DNA of 64,000 bases from Flavobacterium sp. ACN2. Lineage in GTDB: Bacteria; Bacteroidota; Bacteroidia; Flavobacteriales; Flavobacteriaceae. A model generated the notes under the pieces. The model was not told the origin of the DNA, did no database searches, and saw only the letters and a list, made by a program, of their open reading frames with translations. Position 1 is the first letter of the stretch. Every line of letters begins with the position of its first letter. A program made the position numbers and the translations under genes. The stretch lies in NCBI RefSeq assembly GCF_002303885.1, contig NZ_MRCM01000002.1, forward strand, positions 389,941-453,940, in the 5' to 3' direction. Positions 55,785 through 64,000 of this stretch are shown piece by piece.

Positions 55785-56489
55785 ATGAAAGAACAATTTA
55801 AAAAATTTCTAAACGAAGAACAAGATCCAAAAGCGATTGAAAAAATAACTTCGAAACTTACTGATTTATTAATGAAAGGTGAAGAAGTTGGTTATATCGC
55901 CGTGCAAAAAAAGCCTGCAATTACTGTTTTTCCTGATAGTATAATCTTAACCAATAAACGTATTATTATTTGCACGCCTAAAAACTTAGGTCTTTCAATG
56001 AATTTTACAGATTATACTTGGGATGATATTACAAGCTCATTTGTAAAAGAAAATATTTTAGGTTCTGAATTTTCATTTAGCACTAATACAGACCTGATTA
56101 TTTCTATAGATTATATTCCGAAAATTCAGGCTAGAAAAATGTATACCTATGCTAAAGAGCAATTAGATTTATTAAAAAATCCTGTTCAGACAGCAGCTCC
56201 AGTTCAAGAAATTGTGGAAGAAGCAGAAGTTGAAGACGAAATCGAAGAGGTAGAAACAGAAGAAGTAACAAGCTTTGCAGAAATTTTACCTGCAGCTCCA
56301 GCTGTGACAGAAACTTTTGAACCGCTTCCGACGCAACCAACTCAACCTGCTGGAGAACGTAGATTAAGTGATTTATCTAAAGAAGAACTTTTTGATAAAT
56401 TACAGAATTACAAAAAACTTCTTGATAATGGTTTGATCATGCAAGGAGAATATGATGCTTACAAAAAAGAGATTTTAAGTTATATGTAA
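55785..56489 (+). CDS. Protein with bacterial PH-like and SHOCT domains
   Basis: A 234-residue cytoplasmic protein. The N-terminal region (about 1-125) looks like a bacterial PH domain of the YokE type (VGYIAVQKKPAITVFPDSII; LTNKRIIICTPKN; DITSSFVKENILGSEFSFST). A Glu/Pro-rich linker (about 145-190, EIVEEAEVEDEIEEVETEEV) follows. A C-terminal SHOCT helix hairpin ends the protein (LSDLSKEELFDKLQNYKKLL and NGLIMQGEYDAYKKEIL). Such proteins often act in oligomeric or membrane-associated complexes; the role here is unknown. It converges on the DUF4407 gene. Confidence 0.82.
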   Translation: MKEQFKKFLNEEQDPKAIEKITSKLTDLLMKGEEVGYIAVQKKPAITVFPDSIILTNKRIIICTPKNLGLSMNFTDYTWDDITSSFVKENILGSEFSFSTNTDLIISIDYIPKIQARKMYTYAKEQLDLLKNPVQTAAPVQEIVEEAEVEDEIEEVETEEVTSFAEILPAAPAVTETFEPLPTQPTQPAGERRLSDLSKEELFDKLQNYKKLLDNGLIMQGEYDAYKKEILSYM

Positions 56490-56549
56490 TTTTAAAGTAC
56501 AAAGTTCTGAGTACAAAGTACAAAGATTATTGACTTTGTCTAAAATAAA

Positions 56550-56584
56550 AAAGCCCGAAATAGAGATTCTATTTCGGGCTTTGC
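56550..56584. terminator. Bidirectional terminator between the PH/SHOCT and DUF4407 genes
   Basis: An 11-bp stem AGCCCGAAATA/TATTTCGGGCT with a 7-nt loop has an A-run before it and T-rich sequence after it. Short AGTACAAAGT repeats flank it (about 56500-56525 and, inverted, 56608-56620), extending the dyad. Confidence 0.85.
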
Positions 56585-56622
56585 ATTTATAGCTTTGTAT
56601 TTAGAAACTTTGCACTTTGTAC

Positions 56623-57723
56623 TTATAAAGTCGCTTTTTGCTTTTCTACAAATTTATGAGATTGCAGTTCCAGTAACTCTTTTGCATTTTTTCGTTGCAG
56701 ATCGAATAAACCTTTATCTTCTGCAATATCAGCGTACACTTTATCATGCATTTCGGCACTTGTTTTAACCAATAATTCACGTTGGTATTTATTTTGTGTC
56801 AAAGTTGCTTTCATTGCGGTTTCGGCTTCTTCTTGCTTGAAATCGAATTCCCCTTTTGGCGCTAATAATTTAGCGATAATCGGAGATGTTTCAATAGCAA
56901 GAAACAACAACATAATGAAAAATGACGGAAGCCAAGGCAGTTTATTTAAGGCATTGATGCGCGCCATTAATCCGTCGAAACCTTCAATAATAGGCTGTGT
57001 CTGCGAAACTTTTTTATCTAAATCGGCCTGAAGCTGTACGCCAGCTTTTTCTTTTTCGGCAATTTTAGCTTCGTTTGCTTTTTTAAGTATTTCAAATTCT
57101 TTTAAGGCCGCATCGTGTTTTTCGCGTTTCTCTTTATAAACCGGACCTTTTCCTAATTTTTTAGTTCCGGTTGTTCCTTCGGCTTCAGTAATATAAACTG
57201 AATATAAATCGTTTACTTCTTTCTCTTTCTTTACAATATCCGCTTTAAGCGCAGCAATTTCAGCTTTATTTTTATCTAAATCCGTTTTGAAATACGTTCC
57301 AATTTGTTTTTTGTTGGCCAATTCCATTTCGTTTTTCTCTTTCAATAAAACGGTATTGATTTCTTTTTCGAAAATCTTAATCTCCAAAGGCTTCGAAATT
57401 ACAATTGCAATAATAATAGCCAAAGCAATACGCGGAGTTGCCTGAAGGAATTCGTCTAAGAAACGATCTCTTTTTTTAATCGTAGAAACGATAAATCGGT
57501 CTAAATTGAAGATTAGTAAACTCCAAACAAATCCGAAAATTAAAGCGGGATAAATAGAATCGAAAACAGTAAAAAGCGCATAAGCACTGGCTAGAAAAGC
57601 CATAACTGCCGTAAAGAACACGGTGGCGCCAATACCAACGTATTTGGTTTGTTCGCCTTCTGAGCAGTCTTTCAAGAGATCACGGTCGGCTCCTGAACAT
57701 AGGATAAAAAATTGTTTTAACAT
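56623..57723 (-). CDS. DUF4407 membrane protein with coiled coil
   Basis: A 366-residue protein with two N-terminal helices (about 30-75, GIGATVFFTAVMAFLASAYA and PALIFGFVWSLLIFNLDRFI), a third (ALAIIIAIVISKPLEIKIF) and a fourth near 270 (LPSFFIMLLFLAIETSPIIA). A long charged coiled coil at about 125-245 lies between them. LDRFIVSTIKK matches the DUF4407 signature. Function unknown; the layout suggests a membrane scaffold with a large extramembrane arm. It is divergent from the phytase-linked receptor. Confidence 0.88.
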   Translation of the reverse strand: MLKQFFILCSGADRDLLKDCSEGEQTKYVGIGATVFFTAVMAFLASAYALFTVFDSIYPALIFGFVWSLLIFNLDRFIVSTIKKRDRFLDEFLQATPRIALAIIIAIVISKPLEIKIFEKEINTVLLKEKNEMELANKKQIGTYFKTDLDKNKAEIAALKADIVKKEKEVNDLYSVYITEAEGTTGTKKLGKGPVYKEKREKHDAALKEFEILKKANEAKIAEKEKAGVQLQADLDKKVSQTQPIIEGFDGLMARINALNKLPWLPSFFIMLLFLAIETSPIIAKLLAPKGEFDFKQEEAETAMKATLTQNKYQRELLVKTSAEMHDKVYADIAEDKGLFDLQRKNAKELLELQSHKFVEKQKATL

Positions 57724-57754
57724 GATTGATGATTTTTGATTGTGATTGATATGG

Positions 57755-57787
57755 CAAATTTAACGCCAAATTTTCAAATACAGTCAA
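57755..57787 (-). promoter_or_regulatory. Promoter of the DUF4407 gene
   Basis: On the minus strand TTG (57785-57787), a 22-nt spacer and TAAATTTG (57755-57762) fit the Bacteroidota pattern. The leader would be about 25 nt. Confidence 0.55.
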
Positions 57788-57813
57788 AATATCAATTTCT
57801 TTTTAGTTGTGAA

Positions 57814-57848
57814 TCAAACGTTTGAAAACGCAATGTTAGTTAAACATT
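57814..57848. promoter_or_regulatory. Two dyads between the DUF4407 gene and the phytase-linked receptor
   Basis: TCAAACGTTTGA (57814-57825) is a perfect 12-bp palindrome. AATGTT/AACATT with a 5-nt spacer lies at 57832-57848. They lie upstream of the receptor -7 element and could bind an activator, for example of phosphate starvation; no PhoB-type site could be confirmed. Confidence 0.4.
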
Positions 57849-57924
57849 AATAATTATAAGCAATAACTGACTAATCATAACACTATGTTAATTTTTTTTC
57901 AAGGCTTTAGTAATACACGGGTCT

Positions 57925-57932
57925 TAGTTTCG
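57925..57932 (+). promoter_or_regulatory. Possible -7 element of the TonB receptor-phytase operon
   Basis: TAGTTTCG fits TAnnTTTG with one change and lies 27 nt before the ATG. No TTG at the right distance, which would suit an activator-dependent promoter. Confidence 0.4.
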
Positions 57933-57959
57933 CAACCGAAATTAAACTAAACACACACA

Positions 57960-60770
57960 ATGAAAAAATTCTATCTATTAACAGCATTCTTTTTATTCGC
58001 CTTTACAGGTTTTGCTCAGAAGGCTATTATATCTGGAAAGATATTGGACGCCGATGACAAACTGCCTCTTCCTGGAGCAATGGTTCAAATTGTAGGCGAG
58101 AAAAAATATACCGTTTCTGACTACAACGGTCGTTTTGAATTATTAAATATTAATGAAGGAACTTACCAAGTTGAAGTAAAATATATTGGATATACTTCTT
58201 TATCTCAAGAAATAAAAGTGGAGCAAGGAAAAAACAATGTAATTGATTTTTCTCTTAAAGCTTCTGAGAATGAACTGAAAGAAGTTATTGTTGGAGATAT
58301 CTTAAAAGGTCAGGCAAAAGCGCTGAATCAACAGAAAAATAACAAAAACATCGGAAACGTAATTTCTTCAGATCAAATGGGACGTTTCCCAGATGCTAAC
58401 GTTGGAGACGCTTTAAAACGTGTTCCAGGTATCACAATGCAGAATGATCAAGGTGAAGCGCGTAACATTATTATTAGAGGTTTAGCTCCATCTTTGAACT
58501 CTGTAACTTTAAATGGTGACCGTATTCCATCTGCTGAAGGAGACAACAGAAACGTACAAATGGACTTAATTCCATCTGATATGATTTCTACAATCGAAGT
58601 AAACAAAACACTAACATCAGACATGGATGCTGATGCAATTGGGGGTTCTGTAAACTTAATTACAAGAGCAACTCCAAACGGAGAAAGAATTTCTGCAACT
58701 CTTGCAGGAGGTTATTTACCAATTCGTGACCATGCTTCTTATACTGCTGGTTTTGTTTATGGTAACCGTTTTGCAAATGATAAATTAGGAGTAGTTTTTA
58801 GCGGATCTTATAACAATGTGGATTACGGTTCTGACAACATCGAAAACGAATGGGTAAAAGATGAGTTTGGAAATGACTATTTACAAGCTTCTGAAATTAG
58901 AAAGTATGATGTACAGCGTATCCGTCGTAGTGCTTCTGTTGCTTTAGATTATAAATTCAATGACAACAATACCATTTTTGCAAATGCAATCTACAACTGG
59001 AGAGATGATAGAGAAAACCGTTTTAGAACTACTTACGATGATATTGAGCCACTTTATAATGGTGAAGAAATTGTTGGTTTTGAAGGCCGTGTAAAACGTC
59101 AGACAAAAGGTGGTTTAGACAACAACCGAAACAAAAACAGAAGATTAGAAGATCAGAGAGTTCAAAACTATTCTATTCGTGGAGAGCACTTAATCAATTC
59201 TACATTAGATTTAGACTGGTCTGCAAACTATGCAAAAGCTAGAGAATACCGTCCGGGTGAGCGTTACATCGAATACCGTCAAAAAGGTTTAGAAATGTTT
59301 GAAGACTTATCTGACATCAGATTTCCTTTGATGACAACTGTTGGCGAATCTGTTGACGAATTTAAATTTGACTCTGTTACTGAAAACACAGACGAAACAA
59401 GCGAGAGCGAATTTGGTGCTAAAGTAAACATTCGTTTCCCTTTCTCTGTTATTGCAGGAGAAAAAGGAAGATTAAGAACTGGTCTTAGACTTCGTTTGAA
59501 AGAGAAAGAGAGAAACAATATGTTTTATTCTTACACTCCGTTAAACGACGACATGGAATTATTATCGCAAGTTCCAACAAGTTATTATGACGGAAAAGAT
59601 TTTAATCCAGGAAGCAAATATGTACCAGGAACTTTTGCTTCGGCAGCTTTCTTAGGAAGTTTAGATTTGAACAATGCTTCTTTATTTGAAAAAGAAACAG
59701 ATCCAGCAGAATATTTGGCTGTAAACTATAATGCTAAAGAAAGAATTACTGCAGCTTATGTAAGATGGGATCAGGATTTTAACGATAAACTTTCTATGGT
59801 TTTAGGTTTCCGTGTGGAGAATACTCATATCGATTATACAGGAAACCGTGTATTAGACGAGGAAGAATTAGAGAGCAAAATCAACAACACCAACTCTTAC
59901 ACTAATTTACTGCCAAGTATCTCATTCCAATACAACGCAACAAAAGATTTAGTTTTGAGAGCTGCTGCTACAACTGCGTTGGCTAGACCAAACTATTATG
60001 CATTGGCTCCTTATGTAAACAATATTGCTGCCGATAAAGAAATTACAGCTGGAAATCCAGATCTTAAAGCTACTTATTCATACAATTATGATTTCATGGC
60101 TGAGAACTATTTCAAATCTGTTGGTTTAATTTCTGGAGGTGTTTTCTACAAAAGATTAAACGATTTCATTTATAACTACAGCGATAATCAATATACAGAT
60201 GCGAAATTTGCTGCAGATTTCCCTAATCAAGTAAACCCAGTTCCAGCCGGAGAAAACTGGTCTTTCTTACAATCAAGAAATGGAGAAAATGTAGATGTTT
60301 ACGGATTTGAAGTTGCATTCCAACGTCAGTTAGATTTCTTGCCAGGTAAATTCCTAAAAGGTTTTGCCATCTATTTGAACTATACTTACACACAATCTAA
60401 GGCAAAAGGTATTGCCGATGAGGACGGAAACGAAAGAAATGACATCAGTCTTCCTGGTACAACGCCACATATGTTTAACGGATCTTTATCTTGGGAAAAC
60501 AAACGTTTCTCTGCAAGAATCTCAACCAACTTTACATCTGATTACTTAGACGAATTAGGTTCTGAGTCTTACAAAGACAGTTACTATGATAAACAGTTTT
60601 TCTTAGATGCCAATGCTGCTTATAAGATTACTCCAAAATTGCGCTTTTTTGCTGAAGCTAATAACTTAACCAACCAACCGTTACGTTACTACCAAGGGGT
60701 TGCTGCTCATACAAAACAAGCTGAATATTACCAGCCACGTTACAATTTCGGATTGAAATTAGACTTGTAA
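57960..60770 (+). CDS. TonB-dependent receptor, TonB-Xanth-Caul type, phytase-linked
   Basis: Outer-membrane receptor (936 residues). After the signal peptide (MKKFYLLTAFFLFAFTGFAQ) come a carboxypeptidase-regulatory-like domain (about 22-105) and a plug with the pattern of the Xanthomonas/Caulobacter receptor group: MGRFPDANVGDALKRVPGIT, RNIIIRGLAPSLNSVTLNGD, then DMDADAIGGSVNLITR. A 22-strand-type barrel ends YQPRYNFGLKLDL. There is no SusD partner. The next gene is a secreted phytase, so inositol phosphates or their breakdown products are the likely cargo (inference). Confidence 0.92.
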   Translation: MKKFYLLTAFFLFAFTGFAQKAIISGKILDADDKLPLPGAMVQIVGEKKYTVSDYNGRFELLNINEGTYQVEVKYIGYTSLSQEIKVEQGKNNVIDFSLKASENELKEVIVGDILKGQAKALNQQKNNKNIGNVISSDQMGRFPDANVGDALKRVPGITMQNDQGEARNIIIRGLAPSLNSVTLNGDRIPSAEGDNRNVQMDLIPSDMISTIEVNKTLTSDMDADAIGGSVNLITRATPNGERISATLAGGYLPIRDHASYTAGFVYGNRFANDKLGVVFSGSYNNVDYGSDNIENEWVKDEFGNDYLQASEIRKYDVQRIRRSASVALDYKFNDNNTIFANAIYNWRDDRENRFRTTYDDIEPLYNGEEIVGFEGRVKRQTKGGLDNNRNKNRRLEDQRVQNYSIRGEHLINSTLDLDWSANYAKAREYRPGERYIEYRQKGLEMFEDLSDIRFPLMTTVGESVDEFKFDSVTENTDETSESEFGAKVNIRFPFSVIAGEKGRLRTGLRLRLKEKERNNMFYSYTPLNDDMELLSQVPTSYYDGKDFNPGSKYVPGTFASAAFLGSLDLNNASLFEKETDPAEYLAVNYNAKERITAAYVRWDQDFNDKLSMVLGFRVENTHIDYTGNRVLDEEELESKINNTNSYTNLLPSISFQYNATKDLVLRAAATTALARPNYYALAPYVNNIAADKEITAGNPDLKATYSYNYDFMAENYFKSVGLISGGVFYKRLNDFIYNYSDNQYTDAKFAADFPNQVNPVPAGENWSFLQSRNGENVDVYGFEVAFQRQLDFLPGKFLKGFAIYLNYTYTQSKAKGIADEDGNERNDISLPGTTPHMFNGSLSWENKRFSARISTNFTSDYLDELGSESYKDSYYDKQFFLDANAAYKITPKLRFFAEANNLTNQPLRYYQGVAAHTKQAEYYQPRYNFGLKLDL

Positions 60771-60793
60771 TCTGAACTTTTTTAAAATTCTTA

Positions 60794-60824
60794 AATTAGA
60801 CAGAGTTTAGCGCTCTGTCTAATT
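60794..60824 (+). terminator. Hairpin between receptor and phytase genes
   Basis: A 12-bp perfect stem AATTAGACAGAG/CTCTGTCTAATT with loop TTTAGCG has no T-run after it. It is more likely an mRNA-stabilising or partially terminating element inside the operon than a full terminator. Confidence 0.55.
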
Positions 60825-60844
60825 GCATTAAAATATATAACATA

Positions 60845-61903
60845 ATGAAAAATAAATCTTTAATTGCTCTTTTACTTTTAGCTGTTTCATTTACAGCTTG
60901 TAAAGACGATAAATTAGCCCCAGTTCAGCCAAACGCTGTAAAACCTACAGCTGTTACAGAAGCTTTACCTCACGATACAGACGATCCTTCTATTTGGATA
61001 AACCCAACAGATCCTTCAAAAAGCATAATTGTTGGAACAGATAAAGACACAGACGGAGGTTTGTATGCTTTTGATTTGAATGGAAAAATCCTTAAAAAAT
61101 CAATTCCATTAAAACGTCCAAACAATGTTGATATCGCTTACGGATTGATTATTGACGGAAAAAAAGTAGACGTTGCGGTTACAACTGAACGTGAAAAAAA
61201 TAAAATTAGAATTTTCAGTTTACCTGATTTAGAACCTATTGATAACGGCGGAATTCCTGTTTTTGATGGAGAAGCACAACGCGACCCAATGGGAGTTGCT
61301 TTATACACACGCCCAACTGATGGGAAAATCTTTGCTATTGTAGGCAGAAAAACGGGTCCTTCTGGAAGTTATTTATGGCAATATGAACTTTCTGGAAACG
61401 GAAAATTTGCTGCAGCAAAAGTGGTTCGCAAATTCGGAACATACAGCGGTAAAAAAGAAATTGAAGCTATTGCTGTGGACAACGAATTAGGTTTTGTTTA
61501 CTATTGCGACGAGCAAGCTGGAATTAGAAAATACAAAGCAGATCCAGCTTTAAACGATAATAAAGAATTGGCTTTCTTTGGTCAGAAAGATTTCAAAGCA
61601 GATCACGAAGGAATTGCGATTTACAAAAAAACAGATTCTACAGGATATATTTTAGTATCCAATCAGCAGGCCAATTCTTTTATGGTTTATCCAAGAGAAG
61701 GTTCGAAAGAAAATCCAAACAATCATCCTTTATTGGCAGAAGTTCCGACTTCTACAATCGAATGTGATGGTGCAGATGTTACGAGCGTAAACTTAGGACC
61801 AAAATATAAAAACGGACTTTTTGTAGCGATGAGCAACGGAATGACTTTCCATTATTATGCTTGGGATTTAATTCAAAAACGCATCGACGAAGCTAAGAAA
61901 TAA
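60845..61903 (+). CDS. Beta-propeller phytase lipoprotein (3-phytase)
   Basis: Secreted phytase (352 residues) that removes phosphate from phytate using calcium. The signal peptide ends SFTAC (Cys19), a lipobox. The six-bladed BPP signature residues are present: LPHDTDDPSIWINP, GTDKDTDGGLYAFDLNGK, RPNNVDIAYG, KKEIEAIAVDNELGFVYYCD, and DHEGIAIYKK. The acidic residues in these loops bind calcium and phosphate in known members. It lies 74 nt after the TonB receptor, on the same transcript across a hairpin, making a compact phytate-use pair. Confidence 0.93.
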   Translation: MKNKSLIALLLLAVSFTACKDDKLAPVQPNAVKPTAVTEALPHDTDDPSIWINPTDPSKSIIVGTDKDTDGGLYAFDLNGKILKKSIPLKRPNNVDIAYGLIIDGKKVDVAVTTEREKNKIRIFSLPDLEPIDNGGIPVFDGEAQRDPMGVALYTRPTDGKIFAIVGRKTGPSGSYLWQYELSGNGKFAAAKVVRKFGTYSGKKEIEAIAVDNELGFVYYCDEQAGIRKYKADPALNDNKELAFFGQKDFKADHEGIAIYKKTDSTGYILVSNQQANSFMVYPREGSKENPNNHPLLAEVPTSTIECDGADVTSVNLGPKYKNGLFVAMSNGMTFHYYAWDLIQKRIDEAKK

Positions 61904-61920
61904 AGATTCAGTGTTGATTT

Positions 61921-62063
61921 GAAATTGCAGTTTTTCGGTACTTTCCTTTAAACTGTACTGAAAACTGCGTTTCAATGTCTTTAAAAAGTACTTATTGTCA
62001 GGCTGAGCGAAGTCGAAGCCAAGTTTCCAATTGAAATGCCCTTCGACTCCGCTCAGGGAGACA
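61921..62063. repeat. Repeat region between phytase and pckA genes
   Basis: First a hairpin at 61921-61973 (GAAATTGCAGTTTTTCGGTA with a near complement), probably the phytase terminator. Then an inverted pair of the GC-rich element: TGTCAGGCTGAGCGAAGTCG (from 61996) and CTTCGACTCCGCTCAGGGAG (from 62041). This is the intergenic form of the element found inside mvaD, hemW and the cyclase gene. Confidence 0.75.
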
Positions 62064-62093
62064 AGGAAGAAGTATCAAACAAACACAAAAAAC

Positions 62094-62128
62094 AAAAAAA
62101 GCTGTTCATTTCTGAACAGCTTTTTTAC
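62094..62128 (-). terminator. Terminator of pckA
   Basis: An A-run, then the 8-bp stem GCTGTTCA/TGAACAGC with loop TTTC, then a T-run; the stem extends through the A/T runs and works in both directions. It lies 21 nt past the pckA stop. Confidence 0.88.
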
Positions 62129-62148
62129 TTTGAATTAAATAATTCCCT

Positions 62149-63753
62149 TTATTCTGTAATTGGTGCTCCTGCTAAGATTTCAGCATTTGCAAACTCTTCA
62201 AATTTGGCAAAATTAGCTTTGAATTTCTGAGCTAATTCTAACGCTTTTTTATCGTATAAATCTTTGTCTTCCCAAGTATTTCTAGGATTTAGAATTTCTT
62301 CTGGAACATTCGGGCAAGATTGTGGTTTTGCAATTCCAAACACTTTGTGATCTACGTACTCTACATTGTCTAATTCTCCTTTTAATGCAGCAGTAATCAT
62401 AGCACGAGTATATTTAAGCTTCATACGACTTCCTATTCCGTAAGGTCCTCCAGTCCATCCTGTATTGATTAACCAAACTTTTACTCCAGCATCTTTCATT
62501 TTCTTACTCAACATTTCAGCATAACGCGTTGGGTGTAAAGGCATAAATGGTGCTCCAAAACAAGCAGAGAAATTAGGCTGAGGCTCTGTTACACCAGCTT
62601 CTGTACCAGCAACTTTTGCTGTATATCCAGAAATAAAGTGGTAAGCCGCCTGACCTGGAGTTAATTTTGAGATTGGAGGCAGAATTCCGAAAGAATCGGC
62701 CGTTAAGAAAAATATATTTTTAGGATTATGTCCAACCAAACCTGGCTGTACATTATCAATATGTGTAATTGGGTAACTTACACGAGTATTTTGAGTAATA
62801 GAAACATCGTCAAAATCAACTACGTTTGTTCCTTCTTTGAAAACCACATTTTCTAAAAGCGCTCCTTTTTTGATTGCTCTAAAAATGTCTGGTTCGTTTT
62901 CTTCTGTTAAATTAATCACTTTTGCATAACATCCGCCTTCAAAATTGAAAACAGTGTTTTCGTTTGTCCAACCATGTTCGTCGTCTCCAATTAATTTACG
63001 CTCTGGATCTGCAGATAAAGTTGTTTTTCCTGTACCAGACAATCCGAAAAAGATTGCTGTATCTCCTGCTTCACCAACATTGGCGCTACAGTGCATTGGA
63101 AGTGTATTTTTGAAAACCGGAAGAATAAAGTTCAATGCAGAGAAAATACCTTTTTTCATTTCTCCCGTATAACCTGTTCCTCCAATTAAAGCAATTTTTT
63201 TAGTAAAATCTAAAATAGCAAAATTAGACTGACGTGTTCCGTCTACAGCAGGATCTGCCATAAAACTTGGAGCACAAACTACAGTCCATTCTGGAGTAAA
63301 ATTTGCCAGTTCTGAATCTTCTGGACGTAAGAACATATTGTAGCAAAACAAGTTTGACCAAGCAGTTTCTGTTACAACACGAACATTTAATCTATAATTT
63401 GGATCTGAACAAACATAAGAATCACGAACAAAAACCTCTTTGTCTGATAAAAATGCTGTTACCTTATTATAAAGCTTTTCAAAAGCTTGGGGCTCAAAAG
63501 GGATATTTACATTTCCCCACCAAACTTGATCTTTTGTAATATCATCTTTTACGATAAAACGATCTTGTGGAGAACGACCTGTAAATTCGCCTGTATTAAT
63601 TGCTAACGCTCCTGTAGAATTCTCAACACCTTGTCCTGACTGCAAAGTAATCGCATGTAATTCATCTGCAGATAGTTGATAACGAACTTTTGCATTTTCA
63701 ATTCCTAACTCTTTTAACGAAATCGATTGCGCGAAAACTGTATTAGTGTCCAT
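62149..63753 (-). CDS. pckA: Phosphoenolpyruvate carboxykinase (ATP)
   Basis: Gluconeogenic enzyme (534 residues) converting oxaloacetate and ATP to phosphoenolpyruvate and CO2. The P-loop is FFGLSGTGKTTLSADP (about 235-250), followed by the metal motif LIGDDEHGW. NFEGGCYAKVINLT, the substrate-binding RSPQDRFIVKD near the N-terminus, YPITHIDN and TGWTGGPYGIGSRMKL are also typical. Start ATG 63753. It is transcribed alone; its role fits a cell that also grows on amino acids (DPP IV) as well as glucans. Confidence 0.97.
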   Translation of the reverse strand: MDTNTVFAQSISLKELGIENAKVRYQLSADELHAITLQSGQGVENSTGALAINTGEFTGRSPQDRFIVKDDITKDQVWWGNVNIPFEPQAFEKLYNKVTAFLSDKEVFVRDSYVCSDPNYRLNVRVVTETAWSNLFCYNMFLRPEDSELANFTPEWTVVCAPSFMADPAVDGTRQSNFAILDFTKKIALIGGTGYTGEMKKGIFSALNFILPVFKNTLPMHCSANVGEAGDTAIFFGLSGTGKTTLSADPERKLIGDDEHGWTNENTVFNFEGGCYAKVINLTEENEPDIFRAIKKGALLENVVFKEGTNVVDFDDVSITQNTRVSYPITHIDNVQPGLVGHNPKNIFFLTADSFGILPPISKLTPGQAAYHFISGYTAKVAGTEAGVTEPQPNFSACFGAPFMPLHPTRYAEMLSKKMKDAGVKVWLINTGWTGGPYGIGSRMKLKYTRAMITAALKGELDNVEYVDHKVFGIAKPQSCPNVPEEILNPRNTWEDKDLYDKKALELAQKFKANFAKFEEFANAEILAGAPITE

Positions 63754-63788
63754 AAGTTTTTAAGTTGTGTGTGATTTTTTGTTTAAAG

Positions 63789-63796
63789 CAAAATTA
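63789..63796 (-). promoter_or_regulatory. -7 element of pckA
   Basis: TAATTTTG on the minus strand, 35 nt before the ATG, matches TAnnTTTG. The remaining sequence to 64000 is very AT-rich; no gene is visible in it. Confidence 0.55.
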
Positions 63797-64000
63797 CAGA
63801 TTTATTTTTATTTCTTTTAAAATACTTAAATTTCACTTTAATTTATATGAAAAAAGAGAAATTTCACTTTAAAAATTATAAAAAGAAAAAAATAACCGCC
63901 TCTAATTTGTTTATTTACAACCTTATACGCGAATTTGTTATATTATTTTTGTTTGACAACAGAAAATACAAAAAAGTCACATAAATAAAGTTATATGTTA

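Noticed and set aside
63934..63951. Promoter (TATTTTTG) for a gene beyond the right edge
   Set aside because: The sequence is extremely AT-rich, no -33 element is at the right distance and no start codon follows within the window.

Overview
The window looks like chromosomal DNA of a Flavobacterium (Bacteroidota, Flavobacteriia). Supporting signs are low GC; SusC/SusD-type outer-membrane genes; a type IX secretion C-terminal sorting domain; a mevalonate (not MEP) isoprenoid route; and promoter-like sequences with the Bacteroidota -7 element TAnnTTTG. No insertion sequence, prophage, CRISPR array or rRNA operon was seen. There is one tRNA, tRNA-Phe(GAA).

Layout. 1-4.9 kb: a dipeptidyl peptidase IV cut by the window edge, then class II HMG-CoA reductase and a GYDIA-type GHMP kinase. 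5.2-11.5 kb: a minus-strand envelope cluster (coaX, outer-membrane barrel, lptC, small membrane protein, CNNM/CorC protein, PpiD-like foldase). 11.6-13.8 kb: tRNA-Phe, a repeat cluster, and an MHS-type transporter with a tiny membrane partner. 13.9-35.3 kb: a starch/maltodextrin utilisation locus. On the minus strand are susC, susD, susE and a T9SS-exported GH13 amylase. On the plus strand are a LacI-type regulator, a sugar MFS permease, beta-phosphoglucomutase, a GH65 phosphorylase, GH97, an alpha/beta-hydrolase and two GH13 enzymes. Polymers would be cut at the surface, imported by SusCD, trimmed in the periplasm, carried inward by the permease, and split by GH65 to glucose and beta-glucose-1-phosphate, which PgmB converts to glucose-6-phosphate.

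35.5-41.6 kb: housekeeping singletons, a tandem pair of unknown secreted paralogues, and TspO. 41.7-46 kb: mvaD, a toxin-antitoxin pair, mevalonate kinase, DUF502 and a UbiA-type prenyltransferase. With the genes at 2-4.4 kb, most of the mevalonate pathway is in this window. 46-56.5 kb: rluB-like, ruvC, hemW, a glycosyltransferase with a membrane partner, and small accessory genes. 56.6-63.8 kb: DUF4407 protein, a TonB-dependent receptor with a beta-propeller phytase, and pckA.

The most unusual property is dispersed short repeats. Several intergenic families (a GC-rich CTTCGACTCCGCTCAG element, CTTTGCG elements, AT-rich TCTAATTGACACA elements, a CCCGATAGCTATCGGG palindrome, and two copies of an ~80-nt hairpin element resembling the Flavo-1 RNA) fill the gaps. 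Two of these families also appear inside protein-coding genes without breaking the frame (mvaD, hemW, a cyclase-family gene and a GT2 glycosyltransferase). mvaD and the rluB-like gene share an identical 17-nt promoter segment at identical distance from their start codons. An 18-nt element is shared between the leaders of susC and the sugar permease.
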